From Clostridiales bacterium (GTDB taxonomy: Bacteria; Bacillota; Clostridia; Christensenellales; CAG-314), in contig JAFLVJ010000005.1 of NCBI GenBank assembly GCA_022508375.1, positions 1-64,000 of the forward strand: a stretch of DNA of 64,000 bases, given 5' to 3'. The number at the start of each line of letters is the position of its first letter. The stretch's first letter is position 1. The notes beneath the pieces were generated by a model that had not been told where the DNA came from, made no database searches, and worked only from the letters and a program-made list of their open reading frames with translations. This document shows, one piece after another, positions 55,262 through 64,000 of the stretch. A program made the position numbers and the translations under genes.

Positions 55262-57148
55262 TTACTGCTTTTTAAGCTGTTCTTTGTTGTACTGCAACAT
55301 ATAAAGCTCGTAGTAACGACCGCGCTGTTTAAGTAGTTCGTGGTGATTGCCTTGCTCTACTATTTGTCCGTCGGATACAACAATGATGTTATCGGCGTGC
55401 TGTATTGTTGACAGACGGTGAGCTACAATCAACATTGTGCCAATGTTCATCATCTTGGTAAGGCTATCCTGAATGAGTACTTCCGTTTCCGTGTCGATAT
55501 TGGCGGTTGCCTCGTCCAGTATCATAACTTCCGGCTTGTGGATAATCGTACGCGCAAATGATAGCAGCTGCCGTTGACCTGCCGAGAAGTTGTTACCGCG
55601 TTCGCGCACCTCTTCATCTAACCCATTGCCCAAACGGTCGATAAACTTGTCGGCGTTGACGTATCTGCACGCCTCAAGCACCTGCTCGTCATCGAACTCA
55701 TCGCGAAGTACGATATTGCTACGAATGGTCCCTGCAAATAGGAAAACGTCCTGCAACATCTGTCCGAAGTGCTTACGTAAAGATGCTATCTTGATGTGGC
55801 GGATGTTTATACCGTCAAGCAATATTTCACCCTGCTGAATGTCGTAGTTGCGGCAAAGCAAGGATAGGATAGTTGTTTTTCCGCTACCGGTTGCACCTAC
55901 AAATGCCACAGTATCGTTAGCATTCACGTGGAAGCTGACGTCTTTTAATATCCATTCACCCTCGTTATAGGCAAACCAAACATTTTTAAACTCGATTTCA
56001 CCGCGCACTGTTTCCAGTTCGATTGCATCCTCTTCATCCACTACGTCCGGTTCGATATCCATGATTGTAAATATCTTTTCCGCCGAGGCGAACGCCGATT
56101 GCAGACGGTGAAACTGCTCCGCCAAGCCTTGAATCGGGTTGAAAAAGCGGGAAATGAACATATAGAAAATAACTATCGTTTCGCCTGATATCGTTTGACC
56201 CAATATCTGCTTGCCGTCTAACGCGCCCTTTGCGCCAAGGAAGAACAAACACAGTACCGACGAAATATACAGCATGTACGTTATTGGACGGAAAATACCG
56301 AATACAAAAGTCTGACCGCGTTGTGCCCTGTACAGTTTTTCGTTTTTAACGTTGAATTCGTCCATTTTGCGCTGTTCGCGGTTGAAAACCTGTATAATCT
56401 TCATCCCCGAGAGGTGCTCGGACAGATACGTGTTGATATCCGTTGTACCGTTCTTTACCTGACGGTAAGCCCTGCGGGAAAATCTGCGGAAAATGACAGT
56501 AAACAGTACAACAAACGGTACAAAGCAAAGCACCATCAACGACAAAAGGTAATTAACACACAGCATTGCAACAAGCACGCCAACAATTACAAACATGTTC
56601 TTGACGAGGTTCACAAGCATACCTGTAAACATCATGGAAATGGCGTTTGTGTCGTTTGTTACGCGCGTGACAAGTCTGCCAACCGGCATCTTGGACAGTT
56701 GCGAGTGAGACAGACTTTCGATATGCGTAAAGGCGTCTTCGCGCAGTTTGGAAATGATCTTTTGACCTGTTTTTTGCAACACTATCGCCTGAACGTAACC
56801 CGCCGCCTGCGACAGTATAAGTATTGCTGCGTAAAGCAACACGCGCCACAGCACGTCGTTGTACGCAAATCCCTCTATTGCAATAATGCTTTCGATATTG
56901 CCAACAAGGATGGGCGATATGATGGTATAGGAAATGGATAGCAGCATCACCAGCCCAACAATTACGAAATTGAGCCAGTAGGGTTTGGCGTAACGCAACA
57001 GTCTTCGCATAAGCTCGCCGTCTTTCATATTGCGATCAAAGCCCATTGCTTCCTTTTTGTCCTTGACAAGCGCGTAAGCAAGTATCAACGCGGATGTTAT
57101 AACTCCAATTATTGCGCCAACAATTAAAAGAGGTAAATAATTTTTCAT
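55262..57148 (-). CDS. ABC exporter half-transporter, catalytic-site subunit
   Basis: A 628-residue fused membrane-ATPase protein: six membrane helices, Walker A GATGSGKTT, signature FSAGQRQLLSFAR and Walker B MILDEATANID with the catalytic Glu. It pairs with the upstream subunit to form a heterodimeric multidrug-type or lipid exporter (BmrCD/TM287-288-like). The ATG at 57148 follows GAAGGTGAG and lies 1 nt past the end of the partner gene. Confidence 0.93.
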   Translation of the reverse strand: MKNYLPLLIVGAIIGVITSALILAYALVKDKKEAMGFDRNMKDGELMRRLLRYAKPYWLNFVIVGLVMLLSISYTIISPILVGNIESIIAIEGFAYNDVLWRVLLYAAILILSQAAGYVQAIVLQKTGQKIISKLREDAFTHIESLSHSQLSKMPVGRLVTRVTNDTNAISMMFTGMLVNLVKNMFVIVGVLVAMLCVNYLLSLMVLCFVPFVVLFTVIFRRFSRRAYRQVKNGTTDINTYLSEHLSGMKIIQVFNREQRKMDEFNVKNEKLYRAQRGQTFVFGIFRPITYMLYISSVLCLFFLGAKGALDGKQILGQTISGETIVIFYMFISRFFNPIQGLAEQFHRLQSAFASAEKIFTIMDIEPDVVDEEDAIELETVRGEIEFKNVWFAYNEGEWILKDVSFHVNANDTVAFVGATGSGKTTILSLLCRNYDIQQGEILLDGINIRHIKIASLRKHFGQMLQDVFLFAGTIRSNIVLRDEFDDEQVLEACRYVNADKFIDRLGNGLDEEVRERGNNFSAGQRQLLSFARTIIHKPEVMILDEATANIDTETEVLIQDSLTKMMNIGTMLIVAHRLSTIQHADNIIVVSDGQIVEQGNHHELLKQRGRYYELYMLQYNKEQLKKQ

Positions 57149-57149
57149 A

Positions 57150-58895
57150 TCACTCACCTTCCTTTTCCAATTCCTGCAACGCAACCATGTTTTGATAGTC
57201 GGCGCACCTTGCCATCAGTTCGGAGTGGGAACCTACATCCACTACCTTACCGTTATCCAACATAATTATCTTGTCCAAACTTTGCACCGTAGAAATACGG
57301 TGAGCAATAAGTATAGTCGTCTTACCTTGACGCGTTTGACGAAGATTATTTAAAATCGTCTTTTCCGTGTCGGTATCAACCGCCGATACTGAGTCGTCCA
57401 GTATCAAAATGGAGGCGTTCTTCATCAGCGCACGGGCAATGGAAATGCGTTGTTTTTGTCCGCCCGATACCGTTATACCGCGCTCTCCCAATACCGTGTC
57501 GTAGCCGTTGGTAAACTTTTGAATATTGCCATCAATATCGGATAACTTTGCAGCCTCCACAACCTGCTCCAAGTTGTCACTGTCGCCGGCAAAGGCAATG
57601 TTGCGCGTGATTGAATCGGAAAACAGAAAGTTGTCCTGCGGAACGTATGCACAAAAATCGCGCAAGCTTTTAATCTGAATATCGTTGACATCCTTACCAT
57701 CTACAAGTAGCGTTCCGTCTTCGACGTTGTAGCAACGCAGTATCAAATCGGCAACGGTCGTCTTGCCTGAGCCAGTCTTGCCGATTATCCCGACGTTTTC
57801 GCCTTGATTTATAGTAAAGGAAACATCTTCAAGCGCATTGTAGTCCGAACCGGGGTAGCAAAACGTCAGATGATTGAACTGTATTGAACCGTCCACGTGA
57901 TCTAACTTCACAGCATCTACTCTATCTGCAACGGCGCGCTTGGTATCCAACAAATCGGAAACGCGTTTTAGCGAAGCCTTACCGCGCGACACCATCTCGA
58001 TAAGTTCGGTGATTGCCATCACGGGCCATACGATTGAGTTGAAATACCCTATAAATTCCATAAGCTGTCCCGCTGTAAATACGCCTTGCGACACAAGGTA
58101 TGAACCGTAACCAAGCACTATACAGATAACGGACTCAACAAACAGCGTAACAACAATATTTAAAAGGGTGCTTATCTTGGTATATGCAACGTTGGCGACT
58201 TCGTTCTTTTTGTTTAGCCAACGAAAAGCAAGCAGTTCCTTAAATTCTTTGACAAAAGCCTTGATTACAGCAATACCGGAAAAACTCTCCTGCGAAAAGT
58301 CAGACAAATCGGAAAAAGCCTGCTGACGGACGTCCCACTTCATGGTCATATACTTACTTACAAGCAAGCTTATACCCACCATGAACGCCATGGGAATGAG
58401 TGACAACAGCGTCATAAGCCAGTCCATTACAAACATTTTGTACAACGCCAATCCACCCAAAAATAACGCGTCAAAAGTCATCATTATTCCGCTACCGAAA
58501 CAATCCTGAACCGTTTCAAGATCGTTGGTAAACAGCGACATAAGATTACCGATTTTTTCATTGGAATAAAATTCGCAGGACAGCTCCTCGCAGTGAGCAA
58601 ACATCTTTTGACGGAGGTCGCGCTCTACCCTTATACCCGAGCCAAACAAACATATACGCCACAAAAATCTGCCGACAACCAACGCCACAATGATGAAAAA
58701 CATCGGTACGCATACGTCGCTCCACAACACATCCAAATTAAATGGAATATCGCCATTTACGCCGTCGATTACCGTACGCAGTTTCTCGGGAATTACTAAC
58801 TGGGCGTAGTCAACGGCAATAAGCGCGATAAGACCGACAATTATCAGTAACGCGTATTTCAAGTAATATTTATTTATGTGTTTGCCGAATATCAT
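57150..58895 (-). CDS. ABC exporter half-transporter, degenerate-site subunit
   Basis: A 581-residue fused membrane-ATPase protein with six membrane helices, Walker A GKTGSGKTT and signature TVSGGQKQRISIAR. Its Walker B is ILILDDSVSAVD: the usual catalytic Glu is Asp, the hallmark of the non-catalytic subunit in asymmetric ABC exporters. ATG at 58895 follows GAGGCG and gives a sound N-terminus (MIFGKHINKYYLKY). Confidence 0.93.
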   Translation of the reverse strand: MIFGKHINKYYLKYALLIIVGLIALIAVDYAQLVIPEKLRTVIDGVNGDIPFNLDVLWSDVCVPMFFIIVALVVGRFLWRICLFGSGIRVERDLRQKMFAHCEELSCEFYSNEKIGNLMSLFTNDLETVQDCFGSGIMMTFDALFLGGLALYKMFVMDWLMTLLSLIPMAFMVGISLLVSKYMTMKWDVRQQAFSDLSDFSQESFSGIAVIKAFVKEFKELLAFRWLNKKNEVANVAYTKISTLLNIVVTLFVESVICIVLGYGSYLVSQGVFTAGQLMEFIGYFNSIVWPVMAITELIEMVSRGKASLKRVSDLLDTKRAVADRVDAVKLDHVDGSIQFNHLTFCYPGSDYNALEDVSFTINQGENVGIIGKTGSGKTTVADLILRCYNVEDGTLLVDGKDVNDIQIKSLRDFCAYVPQDNFLFSDSITRNIAFAGDSDNLEQVVEAAKLSDIDGNIQKFTNGYDTVLGERGITVSGGQKQRISIARALMKNASILILDDSVSAVDTDTEKTILNNLRQTRQGKTTILIAHRISTVQSLDKIIMLDNGKVVDVGSHSELMARCADYQNMVALQELEKEGE

Positions 58896-58919
58896 TTGCG
58901 CCTCTAATATATATCTAAA

Positions 58920-58948
58920 AGTATAACATTGTTCACGATTGCCGTCAA
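58920..58948 (-). promoter_or_regulatory. Promoter of the ABC exporter operon
   Basis: Minus strand TTGACG, 17-nt spacer, TATACT, 25 nt before the ATG at 58895. The rest of 58949-59052 holds only AT-rich sequence in which I see nothing. Confidence 0.75.
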
Positions 58949-59045
58949 ACGAAATATCCAAAACTAAATATAAATAAATATAATAAAATAAATAAAAAGT
59001 AATTAATTCCGCATTGACGTCACCGTATATCTAATCGGATATGCA

Positions 59046-59072
59046 ATAAAAAAAAGCGACAAACGTCGCTTT
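59046..59072 (-). terminator. Terminator downstream of recO
   Basis: AAAGCGAC/GTCGCTTT stem, 4-nt loop and eight T residues on the minus strand, 175 nt after the recO stop codon. The AT-rich stretch between them codes for nothing evident. Confidence 0.88.
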
Positions 59073-59246
59073 ACAAATTCTATTGCGTCGATTTTGTTTT
59101 TTTCAATGCGCAATCAATTTACATATGTACACCTCAATTATATCACTATAAAACGGCTGTTTTTGATACTATGTGTGAAATAGTATGATATAATCAACTA
59201 AAATTGAGACGAATTTCGCGGATTTTTACGTACTGACAACAAATTA

Positions 59247-59972
59247 TTACGCCAAGTTGAGCAATTCGTTTAAACTGCGGAACGGTGAAAAACTGTGCGA
59301 AATATATCTGTAACAAACGCGCAAAGCTTCCTTTAAAACATCCAACGAAAATGTAAGATTGGGCAACTTGTCGTAGGGCATCCCGTCAAGCATGAGACAC
59401 GCCGACACTACTCGCGGACTGACAGGCGAACTGTCCGCGCTGCGACAGGCATCGCACACAAGGCTTCCACGCTGCAAATCCAAAAACGTTTTAGCAGACT
59501 TGTTACCGCACACCGAGCAACTGTCAAATGCCAACTTGAAGCCTTGCAGCTCCAAAAACTTGAGGACGAATCTAAGCGTAACAATCAAGGGTTCTACGCC
59601 GTTTGTCAGTGCTTGCCACGCTTTCAACGTTTCCACAAAAACCGCAGGCTCCGACAGTCCGACTTCCGTGTAATTCATAAGGCACTCGGCAATTGCGCAA
59701 GCAGAGTAATACACTACCACGTCTTCACGTAAATTGTAAAAGCTCTCCAACTGGTCGCACGTCTTGAGCGTGTAACGGTCGTCGGCTTTTGCCAGCTCGT
59801 ACTGTCCAAAACAAAATTGATCGGCTGCAAATTTCAATTTCGCCGTGTTCTTTCGTATGCCCTTTGCGTGAACGGTAATTTTGCCGTACTCAAGTGAGTA
59901 CAGCAAAATCAGCTTATCATTTTCCTTGTAGTCCGTCGCCTTTAGTGCCAGAGCCTTTGTCGTTACATCCAT
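59247..59972 (-). CDS. recO: DNA repair protein RecO
   Basis: A 241-residue recombination mediator. N-terminal OB-fold begins MDVTTKALALKATDYKENDKL, helical C-terminal domain has a CSVCGNKSA and CDAC zinc site. It loads RecA with RecF and RecR. It overlaps the hidden yqzL gene by 56 nt; the ATG has AAGGAA upstream. Confidence 0.95.
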   Translation of the reverse strand: MDVTTKALALKATDYKENDKLILLYSLEYGKITVHAKGIRKNTAKLKFAADQFCFGQYELAKADDRYTLKTCDQLESFYNLREDVVVYYSACAIAECLMNYTEVGLSEPAVFVETLKAWQALTNGVEPLIVTLRFVLKFLELQGFKLAFDSCSVCGNKSAKTFLDLQRGSLVCDACRSADSSPVSPRVVSACLMLDGMPYDKLPNLTFSLDVLKEALRVCYRYISHSFSPFRSLNELLNLA

Positions 59973-60051
59973 CTTTGGTCAGTTCCTTGTACAGCATATA
60001 GTATGCGGGGTTTCCTGTTTCCCGAAACAATTTCCAAACGGTATCTTTCAC
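59917..60051 (-). CDS. yqzL: YqzL-family small protein
   Basis: A 44-residue protein not visible as an ATG-initiated frame: GTG at 60051 behind AGGAGG at ideal spacing reads VKDTVWKLFRETGNPAYYML and then a Lys/Gly/Asp tail to TGA at 59917. YqzL-family proteins are about 45-50 residues with a WKLFxxTG-like start and are encoded between era and recO in spore formers, exactly as here. Function unknown. It overlaps recO by 56 nt, so translation is probably coupled. Confidence 0.85.
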   Translation of the reverse strand: MKDTVWKLFRETGNPAYYMLYKELTKDGCNDKGSGTKGDGLQGK

Positions 60052-60166
60052 GTCAAACCTCCTTAGCCACTTAGTACTTGAACTTGACAGTCACTGCACC
60101 AGTCTAAAATAAGTTTGCGTAAAAACGTTCCTTTATATACGAAAGTTAAATTGTTGTATGAAAAAA

Positions 60167-61054
60167 TTATTTGCGATTTGTATATCCCAACTCGTTGAGC
60201 ATTGAGGGGTTGTTGCGCCAGTCTTCCTTGACTTTTACCCACAAGGTAAGATATACGGGCGCGTCAAGCAGTTTTTCGATGCTGGCCCTTGCGTGAGTGC
60301 CGATTCCTTTAATCATTGCACCGTGCTTACCCAACACAATGGGTTTGTGCGACGCCTTTTCCACTATAACGGTCGCGTCGATATCCCAAGCGTTACCTTC
60401 AATTTGCATTTTGTTAATTGCAACGCCTATTCCGTGAGGAATTTCGTCTTCACAGGCAATAAGTACCTTCTCGCGGATAATTTCGCCTACGATAAAGCGC
60501 TGACTCTTGTCGGTAACGTCGTCTTCTTCGAAGAACATCTGCGTGCCTTTAAGATATTTTTTGAGCGCTTGTTTCAACTCTTCCACGCCACGGTTGCGTT
60601 TCGCCGATACGCAGTACACCTCGGCAATACCCTCGATTCCGTTTAACTTTGCCAGTTCCGGCATGAGTTTAGCCGGTTGCGTAATATCTATCTTGGTAAC
60701 GGCAACAATAATTGGCACTTCTTTCTTGCTGTATTTGGTAATCTGTTGCAGTTCGCGTTCGGTAAAGCCGTCATGTCCGTCAATTACCAATAGGATAGCG
60801 TCAACATCCTGCACGGCGTTGTCGATGCTTTTGAGCATGTAGTCGTTTAAAGCGTTTTTACTTTGCAAAAAGCCCGGCGTATCAACAAAGACTATCTGAC
60901 TGTCGTCATCCGTCCAAACGCCCATGATGCTGTCGCGCGTAGTTTGCGGTCTGGGTGATACGATGCTCACCTTTTGCTTGATAAATGAATTCAACAATGT
61001 TGATTTGCCTGCATTGGCTTGTCCAACTATTGCAATAAAACCTGTTTTTCTCAT
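60167..61054 (-). CDS. era: GTPase Era
   Basis: A 295-residue GTPase that assists 30S maturation. G1 is GQANAGKST, G3 VDTPGF, G4 TKID and the C-terminal KH domain contains GKHGAMIKGIGTHARASIEK. Full length. It overlaps ybeY by 4 nt. Confidence 0.98.
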   Translation of the reverse strand: MRKTGFIAIVGQANAGKSTLLNSFIKQKVSIVSPRPQTTRDSIMGVWTDDDSQIVFVDTPGFLQSKNALNDYMLKSIDNAVQDVDAILLVIDGHDGFTERELQQITKYSKKEVPIIVAVTKIDITQPAKLMPELAKLNGIEGIAEVYCVSAKRNRGVEELKQALKKYLKGTQMFFEEDDVTDKSQRFIVGEIIREKVLIACEDEIPHGIGVAINKMQIEGNAWDIDATVIVEKASHKPIVLGKHGAMIKGIGTHARASIEKLLDAPVYLTLWVKVKEDWRNNPSMLNELGYTNRK

Positions 61055-61536
61055 TTGTTCCTTGTTATCCCCATTTGCTGCAAAATTTCTTCCTGCAGAG
61101 CGTTCATCTGTTGCTCGTCACGAGGTTCGACGTGATCGTAGCCCATCAAATGCAAAAGACCGTGCAACGACAAAAAACACAATTCACGCTTTAAACTGTG
61201 TCCGTACTCTGCCGCTTGTTCCTTGGCTCGGTCAATGCATATTATTACGTCGCCAATGTTGAGCTTGCCCGTTTCGCCGTTGATGGCATCCGGCGTAAAA
61301 GCGTTTACGTCTAACACGCCTCTTTCAGGGTTGTCGATTGTGGGAAAAGACAACACGTCGGTCACGGCGTCAATACCGCGAAACTGCTTATTTAGTGCCT
61401 GAATATCCTTAGGGCTTACAATGGACAATGACATTTCGATATCCTTTGCAGGTTGCCCCAAACGATTCAAAGCGCCTTCAAGAAGGCGCTTGATTGTAAA
61501 TTTGTGTATTCCGATATTGGTAAAGTAAATTTTCAT
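61051..61536 (-). CDS. ybeY: Endoribonuclease YbeY
   Basis: A 161-residue metal-dependent rRNA maturation/quality-control nuclease. Its zinc motif HGLLHLMGYDH has the H-x3-H-x5-H form of the family. Placed between the PgpH-like gene and era, the normal order in Firmicutes. Confidence 0.96.
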   Translation of the reverse strand: MKIYFTNIGIHKFTIKRLLEGALNRLGQPAKDIEMSLSIVSPKDIQALNKQFRGIDAVTDVLSFPTIDNPERGVLDVNAFTPDAINGETGKLNIGDVIICIDRAKEQAAEYGHSLKRELCFLSLHGLLHLMGYDHVEPRDEQQMNALQEEILQQMGITRNK

Positions 61537-61550
61537 TTGTTACCTATACG

Positions 61551-62978
61551 TTATTTGTTTCCTTTAAGACGTACGTCGGGATAGGATATACGGTTGTGAG
61601 TAATTCCCGAAAAAGTGGTTATTATCGTACCTTTGATGATATCCAACTCCTTCATGGAAATGTCGCAATCGCTAAATTGTTTAAAAGCAATACGTTCGGC
61701 AATTATTTCGTCGATAATTTTTTCAACGCTGTTTTTGTTGCCTTGAGCGCGCAATGCCGCTTCTGCCGCGTCACAAATCATCAATATAGCGGATATTTTG
61801 TTGGACGGCTTGGGACCGTCGTAGCAATATCCGTCGTAAGGCAGTTCACCGTCGGTGTACTTTTGCGCCTTGAGATAGAAATACTTTATGGGCATTGTGC
61901 CGTGATGTTCGATTATGGCAGCCTGCACTTCCATTGGCAATCCGTATTCCTTGGCTATTGCAAGACCGTTTAACGTATGCGATTTAATCATGTTTACGCT
62001 TGCTTCGGGAGTCATTGTATCATGCGGATTACTGCCGCCGAATTGGTTTTCCACGAAGTAAGACGGATTGTTCATCTTGCCGATATCGTGATAGTATGCT
62101 GCTGCACGTGCCATAACCGCGCTTTCGCCGATTGCCGCTGCGCACGCTTCAACGTATGTAGCAACCGTCAGGCAGTGATTGTAGGTTCCGGGCGCCTTTT
62201 CAAACAGTTTGCGCATAAGGCTGCTATCTGATGTTGCAATTTCGGAAAATCTGAACACGGATGAAACGTTGAATATCTTTTCAAACAACGGTACCAGCAC
62301 AAACATCAACATTACGCCCACCATTCCGCTGGCAAATGAGAACACAATCTTGAAGATATAGACGTCCCATGCCCACAAATCCTGGAACATTGCGTAACTG
62401 ATAGTCGCGCATACAACCGAAATGATACCTTCGGCAATACCAACAGCCAAGTATCTTGAACGGCGGTAATGTCTGCCCAATACGTAGGACACAAATACCG
62501 TTTCGATTACGCCGCCAAACAGCAGATAGAAAAAGTTTTCCGTTGCAAGCGTTGCGTTAAGTCGCCAGTTGATGTCCTGCATGAAGCACAACATTATAAT
62601 AATAAAGTTTGCTATGAATCCGCATTTACCGGATACTATCAATGAAAGTATCAACGCGCACAATGCAAATGGAACAAGATTGATCATGTAGTCCCACAAC
62701 GGAGATAGCTGTATCAGCGCATAGGACACAATCATCGTAATAAACATTGCCCAAGTCTTGCGCATACTTTCCATTACGGCAACGTCGCTGAAATAGATAT
62801 ACAAAGCCAACGCAAAAAGCAGCATCGCAAGCGTGGAAAGTTGTATCGCCACCTTAACAACACTGAGATTTGGAATGTTGGGCAATATCGAAAGCGTCGC
62901 GAACAAAATATACACAGCAAAGTAGCTGCCTATTACGTTACGCCACTTGATATTGGTGATTTTTTTTGTTTTCTTCAT
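61551..62978 (-). CDS. Short PgpH-like 7TM-HD phosphodiesterase lacking the extracellular domain
   Basis: A 475-residue protein: about seven membrane segments in the first 230 residues, then an HD domain with YNHCLTVATYVEACA, AAAYYHDIGKMNNPSYF and a further IEHHGT. This is the C-terminal two-thirds of PgpH/YqfF, which hydrolyses c-di-AMP. The roughly 250-residue extracellular 7TMR-HDED domain is missing; the first membrane segment starts at residue 17. The neighbourhood (phoH upstream, ybeY downstream) is the usual one for pgpH. Loss of the sensory domain may change regulation. Confidence 0.88.
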   Translation of the reverse strand: MKKTKKITNIKWRNVIGSYFAVYILFATLSILPNIPNLSVVKVAIQLSTLAMLLFALALYIYFSDVAVMESMRKTWAMFITMIVSYALIQLSPLWDYMINLVPFALCALILSLIVSGKCGFIANFIIIMLCFMQDINWRLNATLATENFFYLLFGGVIETVFVSYVLGRHYRRSRYLAVGIAEGIISVVCATISYAMFQDLWAWDVYIFKIVFSFASGMVGVMLMFVLVPLFEKIFNVSSVFRFSEIATSDSSLMRKLFEKAPGTYNHCLTVATYVEACAAAIGESAVMARAAAYYHDIGKMNNPSYFVENQFGGSNPHDTMTPEASVNMIKSHTLNGLAIAKEYGLPMEVQAAIIEHHGTMPIKYFYLKAQKYTDGELPYDGYCYDGPKPSNKISAILMICDAAEAALRAQGNKNSVEKIIDEIIAERIAFKQFSDCDISMKELDIIKGTIITTFSGITHNRISYPDVRLKGNK

Positions 62979-63928
62979 TATTTATCCTCTGTTTCGTATG
63001 CCTTGACGATTTTTTGCACCAAAGGATGGCGCACAACGTCTTTTTCATTGAGACGAATAATACCTATATCGTCTATATCTTTGAGAATTTTAATCGCGTG
63101 TTTTAAACCCGACGTCAATCCTTTGGGAAGGTCCACCTGAGTAAGGTCACCCGTGATTACCATTTTACTGTTTTCGCCCAGTCTTGTCAAAAACATTTTT
63201 ATTTGTTCGCGCGTGGTATTTTGCGCTTCATCCAATATAACGTAGGCGTTGCTGAGCGTCCGTCCGCGCATGTAGGCAAGGGGCGCAATCTCTATGGTAC
63301 CGCGCTCCATCAACTTGCCGTACGTTTCCAACCCAAGCATTTCCTGCAATGCGTCATAGAGCGGACGAAGATACGGATTGACCTTTTCCTGCAAATCACC
63401 GGGCAAAAAGCCGAGTTTTTCGCCTGCTTCTACTGCCGGACGTGTCAAAATTATCTTTTCTACCTGCTTGGCCTTGTATGCGTTGACAGCAATAGCCACT
63501 GCAAGGTACGTTTTACCTGTACCTGCGGGTCCCACGCCGAAAGTAATGGTATTTTTCTTCATTAAATCGACGTACTTTTTCTGTCCGACGGTTTTGCACT
63601 TTATTGGCTTGCCACGGCTGGTAATTGCTACAATATCATTGAGTAGTTCGTCAACTTCATCCAACTTATCCGACTTGGCAAGATCGCACAGATAGTTTAC
63701 TCTGCCTATATCTACGTTGTCGTCGCTGTAAATGAAACTTTTAAGCTTTTCCACCACGGACATTGCTTTGTTGACGTTTGCTTCTTCGCCGTACAGACTG
63801 CTTTGACCGTCCTGCATCACAACCTTGACGTCAAAAGCCGTACAAATGGTTTTGATGTTTTCGTCAAACGGTCCGAATAGTTTGACAAGCTCATCCATGG
63901 ATTCAACTTCTATTTTTCTTGAAATCAA
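62978..63928 (-). CDS. phoH: PhoH-like ATPase
   Basis: A 316-residue protein with Walker A GPAGTGKTYLAVA, Walker B YVILDEAQNTTR and the ITGDLTQVDLP motif of the PhoH/YbeZ family, RNA-linked ATPases that partner YbeY. TTG start at 63928, 7 nt after GGGAGA. Its stop overlaps the next start by 1 nt. Confidence 0.95.
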   Translation of the reverse strand: MISRKIEVESMDELVKLFGPFDENIKTICTAFDVKVVMQDGQSSLYGEEANVNKAMSVVEKLKSFIYSDDNVDIGRVNYLCDLAKSDKLDEVDELLNDIVAITSRGKPIKCKTVGQKKYVDLMKKNTITFGVGPAGTGKTYLAVAIAVNAYKAKQVEKIILTRPAVEAGEKLGFLPGDLQEKVNPYLRPLYDALQEMLGLETYGKLMERGTIEIAPLAYMRGRTLSNAYVILDEAQNTTREQIKMFLTRLGENSKMVITGDLTQVDLPKGLTSGLKHAIKILKDIDDIGIIRLNEKDVVRHPLVQKIVKAYETEDK

Positions 63929-63942
63929 ACTAAATCTCCCAA

Positions 63943-64000
63943 TTACTCTATTTGTATTTCACCGTATAGCGTTACGGTTACTCCATTAGTTTGCGTGATA
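63943..64000 (-). CDS. C-terminal end of a gene upstream of phoH (partial)
   Basis: Only the last 18 or so codons are in the window (reading ITQTNGVTVTLYGEIQIE, then TAA at 63943). It runs off the right edge. In Clostridia the genes before phoH are usually the sporulation proteins yqfC and yqfD, so this is probably one of them; the visible residues are too few to decide. Confidence 0.5.
   Translation of the reverse strand, partial: ITQTNGVTVTLYGEIQIE

Overview
The window is a gene-dense, moderately low-GC stretch from a member of the Bacillota, most likely an uncultured, endospore-forming Clostridia lineage. The reasons are the gene orders (tgt-yajC-sec-recJ-relA, infC-rpmI-rplT, the dcw cell-wall cluster, phoH-pgpH-ybeY-era-yqzL-recO), the T-box, M-box and L20-type leaders, and sporulation-associated genes: a Spo0A-type regulator, a YtxC-like protein, a SpoVK-like AAA ATPase, a BclA-like collagen protein and YqzL. 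I see no transposase, phage gene, integrase or CRISPR array; this is core chromosome with a few accessory pockets. Almost everything from 1 to 44 kb is on the minus strand.

Layout. 1-7.3 kb: tRNA-Gly, a DUF3810 membrane protease, hemZ-like radical SAM enzyme, relA/spoT, recJ. 7.4-16 kb: a divergent SecD-like protein, a TIGR04086 membrane protein, yajC, tgt, queA, ruvB, ruvA, ruvC, yebC and a SpoU-type methyltransferase. 16-20.4 kb: rplT-rpmI-infC with a leader attenuator and AUU start, thrS behind a T-box, ytxC-like. 20.5-25.3 kb: small accessory genes, an AlkD-like gene with a probably leaderless mRNA, acpP, two small proteins, a glycosyltransferase and a flippase-like membrane protein. 25.4-40.2 kb: asnS-ftsZ-ftsA-ftsQ, murA, ftsW, murD, mraY, murE, ftsI-type PBP, an ftsL-like gene, rsmH, mraZ. 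murF, murG, murB and murC are absent from this cluster. 40.3-44.5 kb: phosphoesterase, zinc ribbon, a putative spore outer-layer protein, tetR, Spo0A, a small membrane protein.

44.6-64 kb: M-box-controlled mgtE, SpoVK-like ATPase, collagen-like protein, an arsR/HMA/P-type ATPase operon, a P-loop kinase, a CDF exporter, a lipoprotein, a membrane protein, a heterodimeric ABC exporter, then recO, yqzL, era, ybeY, a short PgpH, phoH and the tail of another gene.

The most interesting points are: (1) the Spo0A receiver domain has lost its phosphoacceptor Asp (Glu in its place) and the N-terminal acidic pocket while the DNA-binding domain is intact; (2) the secDF locus is reduced to one SecD-like protein lacking the conserved charged Asp-Asn motif; (3) four TGG boxes upstream of mraZ sit exactly 10, 10 and 30 bp apart, a likely MraZ operator; (4) intrinsic terminators directly abut ribosome-binding sites in several leaders; (5) three GC-rich structured intergenic elements are unexplained. 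All assignments come from reading the sequence; no database search was run.
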